Under the pieces are notes generated by a model. It saw nothing but the letters and a program-made list of their open reading frames with translations. It ran no database searches and was not told the origin of the DNA. The translations under genes and the position numbers were made by a program. From the NCBI GenBank assembly GCA_000611775.1, contig KK106984.1, positions 1,456,364 through 1,520,363 of the forward strand: 64,000 bases of DNA, given 5' to 3'. Shown here piece by piece: positions 35,401 to 46,549 of this stretch; position 1 is the first letter of the stretch; the number at the start of each line of letters is the position of its first letter. This DNA is from Umbilicaria muhlenbergii (lineage: Eukaryota > Ascomycota > Lecanoromycetes > Umbilicariales > Umbilicariaceae).

Positions 35401-38080
35401 AGGAAAGCAGCAAATTCTCTTAAACATGTTATTTAAACTCTTGAGATAATAGATTCAGCCTTTTTCTTGTAGTAGATCAAAACTCATCATGCACTGATTA
35501 AAGAAGTACTAAATCTGAAGTAAAGTGTTAAAACTGAAGCAGAGCACAGAATGTCAAATTTAAAGCAAGAGATCACAGTGAAAAAAGGTTGAAGCTGAAA
35601 CAAAGTGCTAAAATTGAAGCAGATTGATTAAAATTGAAGTAGATGCTCAGAGTCTCATAATTGAAGCTGTGAGTTTTATCACTGTTGCTAATACATGAGG
35701 TGAGATTGAGATAGTGCAGTCACTGTATGACATTGCAGACAGAAGCAGTAAAAGAACATTATTTACAATTCATTTAAATTATCACTCAATTGCTGTAAAT
35801 CTGTCAATTCATATGAACCTCTAGAGATTTTCATATACTCACAGTCACTTTTAATCATCATTCTTCTTGTAGTTAAGTTCTGATATAATAAACACAATAC
35901 TGTCAACTTCTACCTTCATGTTCTGCTTATATCATCACAGATTAAACAATTATCAGTTGATGATCTTCTCTGAGAGATCATGCATGTGTACTACTGTAAA
36001 TTTTGAAATGTTATCAAATCCTTCAACATATAATTTTCTGAACTTTGATTCATGAGTGTTGATAATTTTCTTAACTCTTTACTTTGAAGTTCTGTAACAT
36101 GATTGAGCAGCATCATTCAAGGGTGAAATAATGACTTAACTCAAGTATTTAAAAGCATCTATCAGAAGTTCTGAATCTGGAGTGACATTTCAAATGTCAT
36201 CATCAGTAGTCAGCTTTATCTTAAACTGGCACTTTTTCAACTTGCCGGGATTAGAAAGAACGTCAAAAAGGTGCATCAGCTTAAATACATAACTTCAAAG
36301 GCATGAATGAAGCTCAGTGAAAGCATCAATGAAGAGAACCTGAGCATCACAGAGAATCTTAGTCTGAAAGCTGCTGAAGATCAGTACATGCTGATCAAAC
36401 CTCATAATCAGCACTTATGAGGATTCTGAGATACTCTGAGTAGTGAGTAATACTCAGATATGATGTGATGCCAAGGCAAGAAGAGTCAGGGAGGAGAATC
36501 ATTTTTAAATTAAAAATTAAATAACTCCTTCTTGTCTTCATCTCTGCAGATTGCACTGAACCTTTCAAAATGTGAACCTTTCAGCAGGATTGTTTGAGAA
36601 GTTTCATTCTTTCATCTTTGAATATATTTTAATCATCATGACTTTGATAACTTTAATAATTATGTAATCATTTTACAGATTGTTCTACTGAGACTTGTTG
36701 AGGAAGAGGTCTTTCCCTTCATTAATTAATGAGATAAAATGAGTGCACATCAACTGTTGAATGATGACATTAATCAATTCAAGACTTTCTGTTTAAAAGT
36801 CTATCATGTACAAGTGACCTGATAAGTTCAGAGAGGTCTTTAAAATCTCCTCTGACCTTAACACATGATAATGAGCAAGGGCCCCCTTTAAAGTCACAAA
36901 GTGTTCAGGACAATTAAAAGCTGTTATCATTTAAAGAAAATGAAAAGTCTGAGGAAATCTCATCAGAGTGTTGCTTCTTTAAATACAGCAGTTGGTGAAG
37001 CGCTTCAGGTACTTCATTCAGAAGCATGAAGAAGACATTTTAAAAAAACTTGAGACTTTAACTTTTATGACTGTGAGATTTAATGCTTGAGTTTCATCTT
37101 CATTTCAATCTGAGCTGTTTTTATCAACATTAACAGTTTAAGCTTCAACCTCTTTAATCTGCAATTTTCTCTGTTTTGCCCTGATGAAGTCAAGCATAAA
37201 TGTATAAGAGTGAGGTGCAACATCAACCTGTCATGATCTTAAGAATTTTGAATATAAAACGCTCTTTAAAATGATCTGCTCACTAGCCTCATAAAGAGAC
37301 CTCACAAGTAGTAGTTCAGCATAAAAAACTTTTAAGCTGTCTGCCTCAATTGACTCTTCATTTACAACCTCATCTTGACTGAGACGCCTTGCATTCTTTA
37401 AAAGGTATATTTCACAATCTGAGTCATTACTCTGTTGATGTGAACGCTATAGAACTTGTCAGTCAATAAAGTCATAAATTTAAAAATGTACTTACATCAT
37501 CAATTGAAGAATTTCATGTCAAATAGTCTTGACTGAGTTGCTCATCAACACACTTTATCTGCACTTTCACAAATTTGCAGAAAATATTAAGATCATAGCT
37601 GAGTAATGAGCTGTAGTATCATATAATATGAGCTGAAATATTCACTTCAATCAGGACTCAATGATTTCTAAGGTTATATGAAATGATGATGCATGTATGC
37701 TTTCATTCAATTAATCATACTGATCCTCTCAGCATCTTTCTTCTTTTTTGAACATCATTCACATCAAGTTCTGTATGCTTACTGTGCAGGACTTTGGTTG
37801 ATTCATTTCACTCAAAAAGAGATAAGACACACATGAGAGGAGATGTTAACAGTCACTTTTGTGAAAGAAAAGAACTGAGGTCTTCTTTCACTTCTTTCTT
37901 AGTTCTGAGTTTAAATTGAATGTCAGAATAATCATCAATAGTGATTAACTTTAACTCAGCTTCTTTAATAACTTCATCAACAGTTCTGACTTTAGACTGA
38001 AATTTGAAGTCAGAGGAGAGACATCAGGGCTCTGACACAACTTGATTATCTCATAAGAAAGGTTTGTGTGTGGCAAGTTC
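35400..38080 (-). other. coding-like but unrecognised, mainly minus strand
   Basis: Minus-strand pieces at about 37,440-36,720 are stop-poor: VVNEESIEADSLKVFYAELL, then LLVRSLYEASEQIILKSVLY and DVAPHSYTFMLDFIRAKQRK. Further pieces occur at 36,260-36,120 (NPGKLKKCQFKIKLTTDDDI). These look like one decayed gene downstream of, and on the same strand as, the sirtuin relic. No family is recognised. Confidence 0.35.
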
Positions 38081-39400
38081 TTACACTCAGATATCACAAT
38101 TTATCTTAAAAATGTGATCTACTACACATTTGCAGAACGCCTTGAGGGGGGGCTTGTTGTTGACATATATAATCTTTTCACTGTTATGATGTATCACTGA
38201 AATTAGCTTGCTCTTTAGTTCATACCTTGAGCTGTCAATTGCCAGGGATGTACTGATAATTAGTAAGATATCAGGCTTTGAACTCATGTCATTGTTGATG
38301 ATGCTCACTTTTCTCTCACTCAAAGGATCATCAATATCTTGAAACAGAACAATGTTTGATCATAAATGTTTAACATGAACATTCATTTTCTTTCCTCTTG
38401 TCTGCTGTTCTTCTAGCCTCAACATGCAATTTGAACATGATACAACCTCTCTGAAAATAAGGGTCATCTCATATATGATGTCTCAGCTTGTAAGATATTT
38501 GCAGTATGAGCATCAGAAGGAATTAAGGTTGTCATGAAGTTGAATCACTTCACAGTTCTTAAATTTCATGTCAGCATTAAGCTCAGCTCTTACTTTCAGT
38601 TCATCAAGATTCTGAGTATAACATCTTTGAAGCTTTTCAGACCTTTGAAGAACTTGAAGGAATTGATGTGTATCTGTTTCAATCAGATCTTCAGATTTTG
38701 ACATGTTTCTTATATCAATTAAGCATTTGTATAACTCTTTTCTTCTTTCTTCTTCATTGAGAACTTCTCTGTTGAAAAGCTCTTTATTTGTCTTGTGAAG
38801 ATCATTTTCAGACTGAAAGTCCTGAGTCACTCTGTTATTCAGAGATGAGCTAAGATGTAGATAAATACTCACAAGTATATTACAATTAGTATTAATCTCA
38901 ACATCAACAAATACAATGATTTTACTTATTTAATTTATATTACCTGTGACCTTCTGCAGCTCTTGCTCAATATTCTTTATAATGTCTCTGAGTGTTAGCA
39001 TAGACTTGTCAGATTAAATGAGTTTATGAAAAATACCTGATGAGTTTACTGTTGAAGATGAATTCTTTTAAGTGAATGATATATGATCTGCTGTGAAGGA
39101 ACTGTTTTCATTCATATGAACTTACTCACTGAGAGTTGTGCTCACATCTCCTGTATTTTGTTCATCTTCAACTTAAGTTGATGTGAAGACCAGCTGTACT
39201 CTGTGATGAGTTTTATTGAGTTTAGTGTTTAACCTTGAATGAGCCACCTTTGAGGGAGAACTGTTATCAGTTGGTTGTTCTTTTCTGAAAAGCTGCTGAA
39301 TCTCAGTATTGAGGACGTGAATGATCTTATGATTTACATTATAATCTTCTTTAAGGTTTAATTCATCTAGCAAGTTTCTGAGATAATGTTTAAACTTGAC
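38080..39400 (-). pseudogene. sirtuin (Sir2-family deacetylase) pseudogene
   Basis: Sirtuins are NAD-dependent protein deacetylases. Minus-strand landmarks in order: an upstream segment with a charged helix (39,373-39,173), DKSMLTLRDIIKNIEQELQK near 38,990, a VFVDVEINTN segment at the place of the GAGIST NAD loop, THQFLQVLQRSEKLQRCYTQ running into NLDEL (family YTQNIDGLE), VIQLHDNLNSF (family LHG; the His is kept), zinc-site pairs CSYC (about 38,510) and CSNC (about 38,435), VLFQDIDDPLSERK, KPDILLIISTSLAID (family DLLLILGTSL) and IIYVNNKPPLKAF. It ends at about 38,087 with VVDHIFKINCD. A probable intron lies near 38,880-38,945. Gly-to-Glu/Asp/Ser changes and TGA stops show inactivation. The resemblance is closest to fungal Hst-type sirtuins, by memory. 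Confidence 0.9.
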
Positions 39401-40199
39401 AATAACTTAGCATTTTTTCAAAGTATGCCTCAAGTATCTTACCTCTTGAATTTGAACATTCATTATAAATATAAAGATATCTGTAATCTGTCATCAAGTC
39501 AAGATGATTCAGAAGTCTCAGAACATCTTTAGCAAATCAAGAGTTCATATTCTATTTAGAATCTTCATATGTGATGCATCTACAATCAGTGCTGAACACA
39601 GGCATTCACAAACAAGGGCTTCTTTTAAAGAGTGAGACATAAAGAAGGTTATTGCAGAAAACAAATTAAATTAAGTCAAGAGTGATGACACTGAACACAA
39701 GAATAAGGAGAGCAATAATTGAGCAGATCAATGTTATTCAGATCATCTTATAATGTCTTTATGTGAGTTCAGCTGATAAATTTACTCATGAATTTGCTTA
39801 TGAAATTGCTGAGGAACTGTTTATGAATTGACTCATTAAATATTACACTGTATATTATTGCTATCTGCTCTTATACTTCATAATTAAGCCTGAACATACT
39901 TATACTTTGTAACAGAATCAGTGTTGAAGAAATTGAAGAACACATAACATCAGAGATAAGTTAAATATTATATATAATCAACCTCCTGCACATCCCGCTC
40001 TTGTATGATTGCAATAATGCATGTTTTCACATTAAGACCTTGCTTCCCGGCTTTGAGGTTCACCTCAGAGTAAGTAACCTTAAGGTAAGTCAAGCTCATT
40101 TGCTAAGCACAGCATTCAACTTCATGTTGTGAAGAGGGAAATATGAAAGCTTAAAGCTGTCTTATAATTTTTTTTTCAGAAAATCAAAATTTTTGAACA
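39401..40199. other. unrecognised decayed sequence
   Basis: Only short frames occur and I see no motif. The stretch separates the sirtuin relic from the Copia fossil. Confidence 0.4.
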
Positions 40200-40632
40200 G
40201 TGTTCACAACACTGCACTCAGTGAATGAGATTACTCACAGTAGAAATAAGATTTAAGATAAGAAGCTGTTGTACAATGAACTTCACCTTGACTCAGTAGT
40301 AGTAATAACTGTAGCAGTGATGTGAAGGTTTATTAATGAGTTAAGCCTTGATCAAGCAACCTCTAATATTACACTGTTAGAAAACAATGAGTCAAGCATA
40401 AAGCTTATGCAGAACCTGAAGCAACACAGTTATATGAAACACATTAATGTACAGCATCACTACATTCAAAATATGATTGATGACAAAGAGCTGATTGTCA
40501 ATTGAGTGCCTACAAGAGAGATGTTGGCTGATGAACTAACAAAAGTGTTGACAAAAGATACATTTAAAAGTCATCATCAACAGCTAGAGCTCATACAACT
40601 TGCTGAGACTTTGAGGGAGTATGCTAAATGAA
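40200..40632 (+). mobile_element. Ty1/Copia retrotransposon fossil (3' end of pol)
   Basis: Plus-strand sequence with the RNase H end of Copia-type pol: a LENNESSIKLMQNLKQHSYM stretch, a KHINVQHHYIQ segment and a VPTREMLADELTKVLTKDTF segment (family VPT...ADGLTK). The rest of the element is not found upstream, so this is a broken fragment; LTR remnants may lie in the 41.0-41.5 kb direct repeats. Age cannot be estimated because paired LTRs were not identified. Confidence 0.85.
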
Positions 40633-40795
40633 GAAGAATCTCTTCATAACAGTACATTTAGTACCATCATAATGAGGCCGCTCATATCTACAAATGATCA
40701 CTACAAACAAATGCTGAACACTGAACATTAAACATTAAACATCAAACACCTGAAAGCAACTATCTACTGATTGACAAGATTTCATTCAGAAAATG

Positions 40796-41690
40796 TGTTA
40801 CATCTCATTCAGAAATGCACCTGATTAATTAATCAAGTGCCTCATTCACAAATGCTCTGAAATTTGTGAATCATACAGCTCATTGACAAACTCATCTCAT
40901 TCACAAATGCAGTAATTTCTGAATGAGTCACCTCATTTCACAACAATGTAATGTTTACAACCTGTACATCACTGAGTGTGTTTAAAATGACAACCCTACT
41001 TTTTACATAGAAGTGATTGTATGAATTAATAAAGTGATTGCGCCGGTTGAGGTAGTTAAACATCAAGCAGTTAAATTTAATTAGACATCAAGCAGTTAAA
41101 TTTAGTTGAGAGATTGTAGTTGTAGGTAGATCTTAACTGAAAGTCTTAACTTTAAAGGTGAGTCCTCATGAAATGACGCCCTCAATTTCTAACATGAACA
41201 TCATTAAAAATATTATAATTATATCTTATTCATATTTAACATCAGTCACTTAACCTGTTACTGAACTCATCTCTGACACTGCAAGCCATGACTCTTAGGA
41301 GGGTAGTATAGATGTGATTATGTGAATTAACAAGATGATTATGCTGATTGAGGTACCTAGTCAGGCATCAAGCAGTTAAGTTTAGTTAAGAGATTATAAA
41401 CAGACCTTAACTGAAAGCCTTGACATTAAGTGAAGTCAAGGCACACTTAATAAAAATTTGCAGTTGAGTCAGCTGAGTCACAAACACATAAGTGAGTGAG
41501 TGTGTTTGTCAATGAGCTGTACAATTCACAAACATTTACTGAGTGTTTGTGAGTGGGGCGCCTGAGTCACAAATACTACAGTGTTTATGAATGAGGCGCT
41601 CAATTGGTGAATCAAGCGTGTTGAGTTAAACATTTATGAATGAGGCGCCTGATTGATCAATCAGGCGCATTTTCAAATGAGATGTAATAA
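40796..41690. mobile_element. 0.9-kb element with long structured inverted repeats
   Basis: The left arm (40,796-40,935), starting TGTTACATCTCATTCAGAAA, pairs with the right arm (about 41,480-41,690) ending TTTCAAATGAGATGTAATAA. Both arms contain palindromic sub-repeats; a perfect 24-bp palindrome, GCGCCTGATTGA followed by its reverse complement, occupies 41,645-41,668. Two internal direct repeats of about 150 bp (41,013-41,170 and 41,313-41,450; shared GCATCAAGCAGTTAA-like and CTTAACTGAAAG motifs) resemble LTR or subterminal sequence. The right arm retains many GGCGCC and CpG sites, unlike its surroundings. No protein is seen. Confidence 0.7.
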
Positions 41691-43517
41691 ATGACTCCTT
41701 CAAGGACTCAGCTGACACCAATGTGTCATCAGTGTTAATGAAGGTGAAAGCTCAGGTGCTTCAATGAAGATTAAGAGAAGAAGAAAGAAACTCAGATGAA
41801 GCAGTAACTTTCACTGAATACATTAAATTTAACAGTTTTGATAAGAGACAAACAAGGCTTTTGAAAAGGATTTCTGAGTCACATGTGAAGGCTGCAAGCT
41901 CATCATTGTTAACTTGAACATAATGACGCTCATCCTCCTCACAGAATAGGTGAAGACTTTAAACAGGTGCTGAAACACATTAATATTAAATTAGAAGGCA
42001 ATAAACTATGATTTACATCTTCAAGAGTTGTTGCGTGATTTGTCATGATGAGTTTGTTGATGTTTTTTGAAATTTGAATGTTTGAATTCATTTATTCCTT
42101 AAGACAGCTTTAGGCTGCTGTAAGAAAAGTGATTAATTTATTTTAACTTAACTTGAGAGAAGAAAATCTGCTTCAAAAAGGCAGACTTGCACAAGAGCTT
42201 CTCATGACACCTTTTTGCACACTGTACTTAATTATGAATAAAGAGAGTTCTTCAATTCTTTATTCATGATCAAAACCTGCCTGTTGATGACTCATAATTC
42301 AATTACTTTGTTCAAATGTGAGGCATTTAAGTCAAAAGGGAGAGCAACCTCTGTCAGGCCTCTCACCCTGATGATATCAGACAGGGAAGACATGAGAGTG
42401 CTTCAGACAATAATGAGTGAAGAAGCTGCACGGATAGAGGATCAGCTAAGGAAGATAGTTCATTAATTTCATGTGATCATCACATCACTTGACTTAGTGA
42501 AGGACAAACGGCTCAAAAGAGTCATGAAATTCATGAGAGAAGCTCAGTCAGAGTCTGAGAAGCTCACAGAGACTCTGTTTCACTCAATTAAGGTGAGAAT
42601 TCTTGAGGAAACTAAATCTTTATTAAACAAGACCTGATATTTACACGCAAGAAAGAATTGATCTGAGGGTAAGAATTATAAGAAGCTTGAGGTTGATGAT
42701 GATTAAGAGAAGCTCAAGAAGACAACTAAGGAAGATGAGCTTAAAGAGTGAAGTCCTTCATCAGACAATTATGAGGATGAGGGGAAGTGAGAAAAAGAAT
42801 AACCTCAAAGTGATTATCATTTGCTGAGGAGAAAGTGTTGTCCACTTTTCATGATATGATATCAACTTAATGTAGTAAAATAGTCAGCAACTCACTGATA
42901 AAAGATTTATTAAGCTGATTATTCAATATTCTGACCTTGTCTTTTCTTCATTTTCTCTTATGTCACTTGACTTCAAGTGTTCTCTTAATTCTTTACTCAA
43001 GTAATCACCTGAGATCTGACAAAGCCAGCTGTGAAAGAATTGACTACTAAGGGTGTTGATTGTACTGTGTATGCTATATTATTCTCACTCAATCTTTCAG
43101 ATACAGAGCTTTGAATGTTTAATAATTAATGCTTGTCTTGAGATCTTTAAACTAATTTAATTATGCTGCTTATGCAGTGATGAACTTCTGAGAGAAATTC
43201 AGTGCTGAACTTGAGGTTCAGCAAGGGAAGAATGTCACTTATGTTGTGAAAGTGAGTCATCATTGTGTACTTGTTGCTAAAGAGGAAGTTCATTGACCTC
43301 ATGTTTGAATATTGAAAAATGAAAGTGAAATCACAGTGAAAGCTGACTGAAAAATATCACACTAAAACTATGAATAAGAGCAGAAATGTTGCCTTGAAGC
43401 TTCAATTGTGAATGCTTTAATTATCATTCAAAAGCTGATACCTTAAGGGAGTATAAAAGCCTATGATAAACATCACAGTTGTTCAACAGGTTATGCATTA
43501 AAAACTTTGACTTAAAA
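41691..43517 (+). other. coding-like but unrecognised stretch
   Basis: The frame at 42,266-42,466 (SDREDMRVLQTIMSEEAARI running into EDQLRKIVH) continues after a stop into KDKRLKRVMKFMREAQSESE and a Lys/Glu-rich acidic tail near 42,760, consistent with the decayed helical C-terminal part of a protein. No domain is recognised. 43,000-43,517 holds nothing recognisable; its end is the promoter side of the next relic. Confidence 0.35.
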
Positions 43518-44240
43518 ATGAAAACTTTCTGTCAGATCACAGTTTTGATCTCTGAGGCTCTGATAACTGCAACTTCATTTGATTGCTCACTCACTGCTAT
43601 TAGAACTGTGACTCTCTTGAATGAGAAATTAATCTCAACTTCAAGTGCAGTCCTTGTCACAAGTGCTTCATACATCAGCAACACTGCAAATACTAATACC
43701 TTTAGCAGTTATATGATAATTTCACTGATTAATGTGTACAGAACTCAATTATCTCTTTTCTTTAAATCAGATGCTGATGTGCTGTCTTCAGTAAACAATT
43801 CAACAGTCACTGCACTTCTCAATGCTTCATTTACTCAATACACTTTTTCAACTATGTGAGCAGGGAGAATATATGTTGAGTTAAATCTCAACCTCAACAA
43901 CAGCAAGATTGAAGGCAGCTACACACATCTTTCTGATATTGATGTTAATTATGTTGATGATTATTTTATGCTCATAACATGCTCTTCTGAGGCTACAGCA
44001 GTATCTGATTGCAATATTAACTTATTCAGGCAGACAGATATTAAATGCAATAATTAAGTTGACAGCTCTGTCTGCTTGAACTCTGCTTGAAATACTGCTG
44101 ATGAGCCTGCTCTACCATTTTTTGCAGCATGTAAGAGGGCCGCTTACACTTATCTTAATGATAATGATGCAAATGTCAATAATCTTAATAGTACCTTCAT
44201 CTTCTGTTGCATCAGCACATCATGCAAAGCACCTTTACAG
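43518..44240 (+). pseudogene. thaumatin-like secreted protein relic
   Basis: The start MKTFCQITVLISEALITATS resembles a signal peptide. The mature part reads SAVLVTSASYISNTANTNTF, MIISLINVYRTQLSLFFKSD, a FTQYTFSTM.AGRIYVELNL region (family GWAGRV..G), then DIDVNYVDDYFMLITCSSEA (family DVS.VDG.SVPI.C), CNINLFRQTDIKC, a SSVCLNSA segment, PALPFFAACKRAAYTYLNDN (family FFA.CAGAYTYP.D) and FCCIS.SC at the end. Cys placement and these blocks fit fungal thaumatin/osmotin-like extracellular proteins. The assignment is from memory of the family. Two main frames are involved and few stops are present, so it is less decayed than its neighbours. Confidence 0.55.
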
Positions 44241-45074
44241 CAAGTATTGAACACTCAGCAGTGTCATCACTCAGCATGATTCTTTACACACCTCTAGATC
44301 AGTTAACTGAGTGTCACAGTGTATTACAGCAGTTTCTAGCAATGATGATAACATATGCCTACTATGTGAACCACATCAGTGTGAGGGACAGCTTTACAAC
44401 TGATAAAATTATAAGGTTTTTAGTTGTCTTAGGTAGATTGTACATTCAATGTATTACTCATGAAGTTCAGGCTCAGCAGATCAAGGATCAGGGCTTATTG
44501 TTAAATTTAATTTAAATAAGGACAGACTGTCATGAGAGAATAAAAACAAAAGTCATTAACTAAAATTAAATGATGATGATAATGTGCAGTTTAAGCGCTG
44601 ATCCAGATGACTGAGATTAAATAATTAATTAACATCACTTTCAACCTGAGCAGCAGAGATGATTCAAAATCATTTCAGCTGATGCATATACATGCATATC
44701 ACTCATTCTGTTGTTTATTAAACTGTGCTGACAAATCACTTGTTGAGTCACCCGCTCACTCAAGACTAGCGCTTTGATGAGCAAGTTAATGTTTTAGTGC
44801 TGAGGTCAAAAGTTGATTCATGATGACTGATATGAGCTGCTCACAGCAGTTTTGAAACCTCTACAAATCATTGTCCCTCCCGCTCATGTGAATGAATGGG
44901 ACTGGCGGCTGGCTATAATTAGCATCAGGCTTGAGTTGATTTTCATGAGAGCTTGATACAGCCTTGGGAAGAACCTGAGTCAGTGAGGTGATGATCAGAG
45001 GCAGTGACTGCAGCAGTGAAGGAGGTGAAGGAGGTTGAGTTAAGAATGTGACAATCAAGGGCTGAATTTATAGT
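44241..45074. other. unrecognised; short frame at 44,207-44,515
   Basis: A plus frame of 102 codons (LDQLTECHSVLQQFLAMMIT; FTTDKIIRFLVVLGRLYIQC) overlaps the end of the thaumatin-like relic in another frame and is not recognised. From 44,560 to 45,070 nothing is identified; 44,990-45,040 is GGAGGTGAAGG-type purine-rich sequence like that inside the TIR family. Confidence 0.35.
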
Positions 45075-45213
45075 AAACTACACTTAAAACATATAAATAA
45101 AATGATGATTATATGAGGGTCATGAGGGCCAGGGGGTTGAACAGGGAATTTTAAAGTTTTGAGGTTATTTGAGGAATTTAAAACTTTTTGAGAGTCAATT
45201 CAGACCTTTGCTG
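45075..45213. repeat. lone terminus related to the TIR element family
   Basis: The order ACACTTAAAACATA, ATATGAGGGTCATGAGGG, AATTTTAAAGTTTTGAGG, GAGAGTCAATTCA and TTTGCTG at 45,213 parallels the right terminus at about 3,715-3,849, with divergence. No matching left end with CAGCAAA is seen nearby. It is either a truncated relative or the right end of a larger element whose left end could be near 35,160. Confidence 0.6.
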
Positions 45214-46099
45214 ATTAATTATTCTGAGAAAGAATTTGAAGAAGAATGAGCATCAAGTCTGTGAGCACTAATTACTGTTTATTAATGAAAGCTCAGAGTT
45301 GCTTCACTCAATCATATTGAAGAAGATCCTTTCAGGTTTGAAGCACTGACTTATGATGTGAATGAGAGAAGGGTAAGTTTACCTCTGTCACACTTGACAG
45401 CATAATGAAAACAGCTGAGCAGGCTGCAAGCTCCTTGTAGCACTTAAATTAACATCAATGTATCTCACATATTCTGAGATGAGGCCACAATTAGCACAGA
45501 AGAGCCAGAATTGAAAGAGAGTATTAAAAGTTAAGAGGTGTCAATTCTGAATCTGATGAGTCAACATTTAAAGTTGTCTGAAGACAAACTGCAGAAAGGA
45601 AGAGCTTCATCTGAGAATTTAAAATTTAAATATTTAATCTGCTCTCTCAACTTTTCTGTCTTAATTAAGTCTCAAGATCCTGCATTCTCCTTCTGCATAT
45701 GTAAAGTGCTGACCAAATGGTCACACTTCAGTCAAGTAATTTAGACCGTGCGGCTTATAGAACAAAGTGTCATCAAAAATTATCAAAGCATATTCATAAG
45801 ATCTGACTATTCAGTGAGGAATGAAAACTGCTAACAAAGATTTAAAGTGATCAAGCTTGAAATCTTAATTGAGCTGACAGAAGTACAGCTAATCACAAGT
45901 GATGATAATTCATATATCTGAAAAACATTATCAGAGAAACAACACCTCTTCAAGAAACATTTGAGCAAGCATTTTATTGAGACTTACTGAGAACTATGTC
46001 AAGGAGTTGATGTATCATTTGAAGCTACTCTGACACTGAAGTTGAACAACACTGCAGAGATAAAATCACTCAGGATGAGATCAGGAGTTAATGTATGCA
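45214..46099 (+). other. coding-like but unrecognised stretch
   Basis: The frame at 45,538-45,744 and following pieces (VIKNYQSIFIRSDYSVRNEN; LTEVQLITSDDNSYI; FEATLTLKLNNTAEIKSLRM) suggest a decayed gene running into the coiled-coil segment that the retroelement interrupts. No family is recognised. Confidence 0.35.
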
Positions 46100-46220
46100 T
46101 ACTCTTTATCACTTAACTACTGTTAATGAATTAAACAGAATGCCTTCAGCTCTGAATTCAGCTTCATCACAGTTATTGAACAATTGCAAACAGATAAGCT
46201 CAAACTGACTGCTAAGTTGA
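46100..46220 (+). pseudogene. coiled-coil gene, 5' part (split by retroelement)
   Basis: An in-frame segment ending VIEQLQTDKLKLTAKL at 46,220, just before the 5' LTR. The same frame resumes at 54,586 with NESNDHATKMTELKELAEEK once the target duplication is discounted. The heptad-like pattern indicates a coiled coil. The protein family is unknown. Confidence 0.7.
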
Positions 46221-46498
46221 TGTCAGAGCCACCATATAATAATATGACAATATGACAAGTACAACACTATAGTATGACACTATAGTATGACATTATATAA
46301 ACATGATGACTCAGCGCCTAGCGCCTTAGCATCAAGTAAAACTCTTCACAAGGAGGTTCAGAAACCTGCTTCCTCAGTGATCAGTTTTGCCATCAAATAG
46401 AAGATGTATAATCACTGCATTGACCTTATCATGACTTTTGCCTACGACACCCCGTTCAAACATCAGTATGATGACCGTCATACACTCAGCCCTTTACA
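46221..46498 (+). repeat. 5' LTR of the Gypsy element
   Basis: 278 bp, TGTCAG...TTTACA. Contains about three 13-bp units of the GTACAACACTATA type near its start and an interior shared with the 3' LTR. Confidence 0.92.
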
Positions 46499-46549
46499 TA
46501 CTGATCACTCAGTACCTTCAGGTGAACGGTCACGTCAGAAGCATAAGAC

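Noticed and set aside
41013-41450. A complete LTR pair of the Copia fossil
   Set aside because: The direct repeats are similar, but limits, target duplications and the rest of the element could not be established.
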